Below, in pieces: positions 62,966 through 64,000 of a DNA stretch of 64,000 nucleotides. Location of the stretch: positions 1 to 64,000 of the forward strand of contig CANRZB010000008.1 in NCBI GenBank assembly GCA_947644195.1. Reading direction: 5' to 3'. The position numbers were made by a program, and so were the translations under genes. Positions within the stretch are counted from its first letter, which is position 1, and the number at the start of each line of letters is the position of its first letter. The DNA is from an uncultured Clostridium sp. (GTDB taxonomy: Bacteria; Bacillota; Clostridia; Lachnospirales; Lachnospiraceae). Below the pieces are notes generated by a model, which saw only the letters and a list, made by a program, of their open reading frames with translations, had not been told where the DNA came from and did not search any database.

Positions 62966-64000
62966 TCAGTTTCTATCCAGCTCAAACCAGAATTCCACGC
63001 CGTCCTTATGGTTCATGACACCACAGTCCTGATTCATGGAGTCCACAATCGCTTTGACTATGGATAAGCCGATTCCGCTGCCGCCATACTCTCTGGTTCT
63101 CGCCTTATCCACTTTATAAAATTTAATCCAGATCTTGTCGAGTTCCTCCTCCGGAATAGGCTGTCCGGTATTAAAGACGCTGATACGAAGCTTATCCGCC
63201 TGCTGCTCTACCGCCACCTCAATTCTCCTGTCCCCCTCCACATGATTGATCGCATTACTGATATAATTGGTAATCACTTCCTCCACCATGTACTCATCCG
63301 CCCAGACATACGCAGAACCAAAATCTTCGAATAAGGTAATTCTCGCATCTTTCTGCTCTGCCAGCAGAGTGGCAGACTGGATGACTGACCGGATCACCTG
63401 AATGATATCAAAACGTTCAAAATTAACCTGCTCTTTACCAAATTCGATCTGATTCAGCGTCAGCAGTTTTTTTACCATCTTATTCATTTTATTTGCTTCG
63501 TCAATGATAACTTCACAATAAAATTCCCGACTTTCCTGATCATCGGAGATATTGTCCTGCAATCCCTCCGCATAGCCCTGGATTAAAGCGATCGGCGTCT
63601 TCAATTCATGGGAGACATTGGATAAAAATTCTTTCCGCATTTCATCAATCTGAATCTTATTTTCAATATCATTTTGCAGCTCATTATTCGCCGCCTTTAA
63701 TTCAGAAATCGTAGATTCCAACTTCTCAGACAATACATTGATGCTGTTCCCCAACACGCCAATCTCATCCCCGGTCTCTACCGGATAACGAACTTCAAAG
63801 TTGAGGTCTGCCATCTGTTTCGCAATGTCCGCAATCTGCAGAATCGGTCTGGTCAGGCTGTTTCCTACACACACCATCAGAACCATTGCCACCAGCAAGG
63901 CACCCATCGCAACATATCCCATAAATCGGTTAAAAATCTGCACATTTTCTTTCATACTCTGAAAATTGGTACGAAGATAGACAAATTCTCCCGAATCAAG
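62966..64000 (-). CDS. Sensor histidine kinase, partial (N terminus beyond window)
   Basis: The last 344 residues of a membrane histidine kinase; the frame stays open to the right edge of the window, so the ATG at 63955 is not the start. A transmembrane helix (MGALLVAMVLMVCVGNSL) is followed by a HAMP domain, a HisKA domain with the phosphoacceptor in SNVSHELKTPIALIQGY, and an ATPase domain with N-box ITNYISNAINH, F-box FYKVDKARTREYGG and G-box GSGIGLSIVKAI. A short part of an extracellular segment is visible before the helix. The response regulator is probably upstream, outside the window. Confidence 0.92.
   Translation of the reverse strand, partial: LDSGEFVYLRTNFQSMKENVQIFNRFMGYVAMGALLVAMVLMVCVGNSLTRPILQIADIAKQMADLNFEVRYPVETGDEIGVLGNSINVLSEKLESTISELKAANNELQNDIENKIQIDEMRKEFLSNVSHELKTPIALIQGYAEGLQDNISDDQESREFYCEVIIDEANKMNKMVKKLLTLNQIEFGKEQVNFERFDIIQVIRSVIQSATLLAEQKDARITLFEDFGSAYVWADEYMVEEVITNYISNAINHVEGDRRIEVAVEQQADKLRISVFNTGQPIPEEELDKIWIKFYKVDKARTREYGGSGIGLSIVKAIVDSMNQDCGVMNHKDGVEFWFELDRN

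Overview
The window looks like a chromosome segment of a gut-type Clostridia species, most likely a Lachnospiraceae. This is inferred from the Firmicutes-style AGGAGG ribosome binding sites, the TTGACA/TATAAT promoters, the LexA boxes of GAAC-N4-GTTC type, and the gene set (HydG, CheV, PFL/ACT pair, GH94 phosphorylase, Big2-type surface proteins). No tRNA, rRNA, CRISPR array, integrase, terminase, portal or capsid gene was found.

Left part (1-10.3 kb): a LytTR response regulator and GHKL kinase lie next to two ABC exporter half-molecules, with a possible 19-residue peptide ORF between kinase and exporters. Then comes a separate two-gene IbrA/IbrB-like operon (PP-loop PAPS-reductase family plus ParB-like) with its own promoter and a shared convergent terminator, followed by a GH94 disaccharide phosphorylase on the minus strand.

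Middle part (10.6-41.8 kb): an apparently self-contained, tail-only phage-derived cluster, best read as an SOS-controlled flexible (siphophage-like) tailocin. Its control region is a divergent promoter at about 15.0 kb carrying two LexA-type boxes. Leftward is a gene fusing a sigma-factor-like domain, three 39-residue repeats and a DUF262 domain. Rightward is an 871-residue protein that I read as a divergent two-barrel RNA polymerase related to eukaryotic RdRp, QDE-1 and YonO (a DxDxD motif within an RdRp-like context). Downstream are a 447-bp near-palindrome flanked by 15-bp direct repeats, then tail tube, endolysin, DUF1617 protein, two secreted-protein cargo genes, tape measure, Dit, a large tail-tip protein, holin and a BppU-like fibre. 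The tape measure gene is split by about 2.2 kb holding group II intron-like RNA (domain V not seen) and three tandem antisense copies of a zinc-ribbon gene at an exact 488-bp period.

Right part (41.8-64 kb): chromosomal minus-strand genes. They encode Xaa-Pro aminopeptidase; a 1330-residue secreted protein with a C-type lectin domain carrying EPN and WND motifs; HydG; DegV; an LCP-family enzyme; a PFL/ACT pair; a YycJ-like hydrolase; an FtsA-like ATPase with 42-bp repeats; Ung; HisF; HisH; an acidic repeat membrane protein; CheV; a lipoprotein; and a histidine kinase cut by the window edge.

The best candidate for an undescribed system is the LexA-controlled pair of sigma/DUF262 fusion and RdRp-like polymerase next to the tail operon. 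By analogy with SPbeta YonO, the polymerase may transcribe the tail genes. This is inference and rests on motif reading without database searches.
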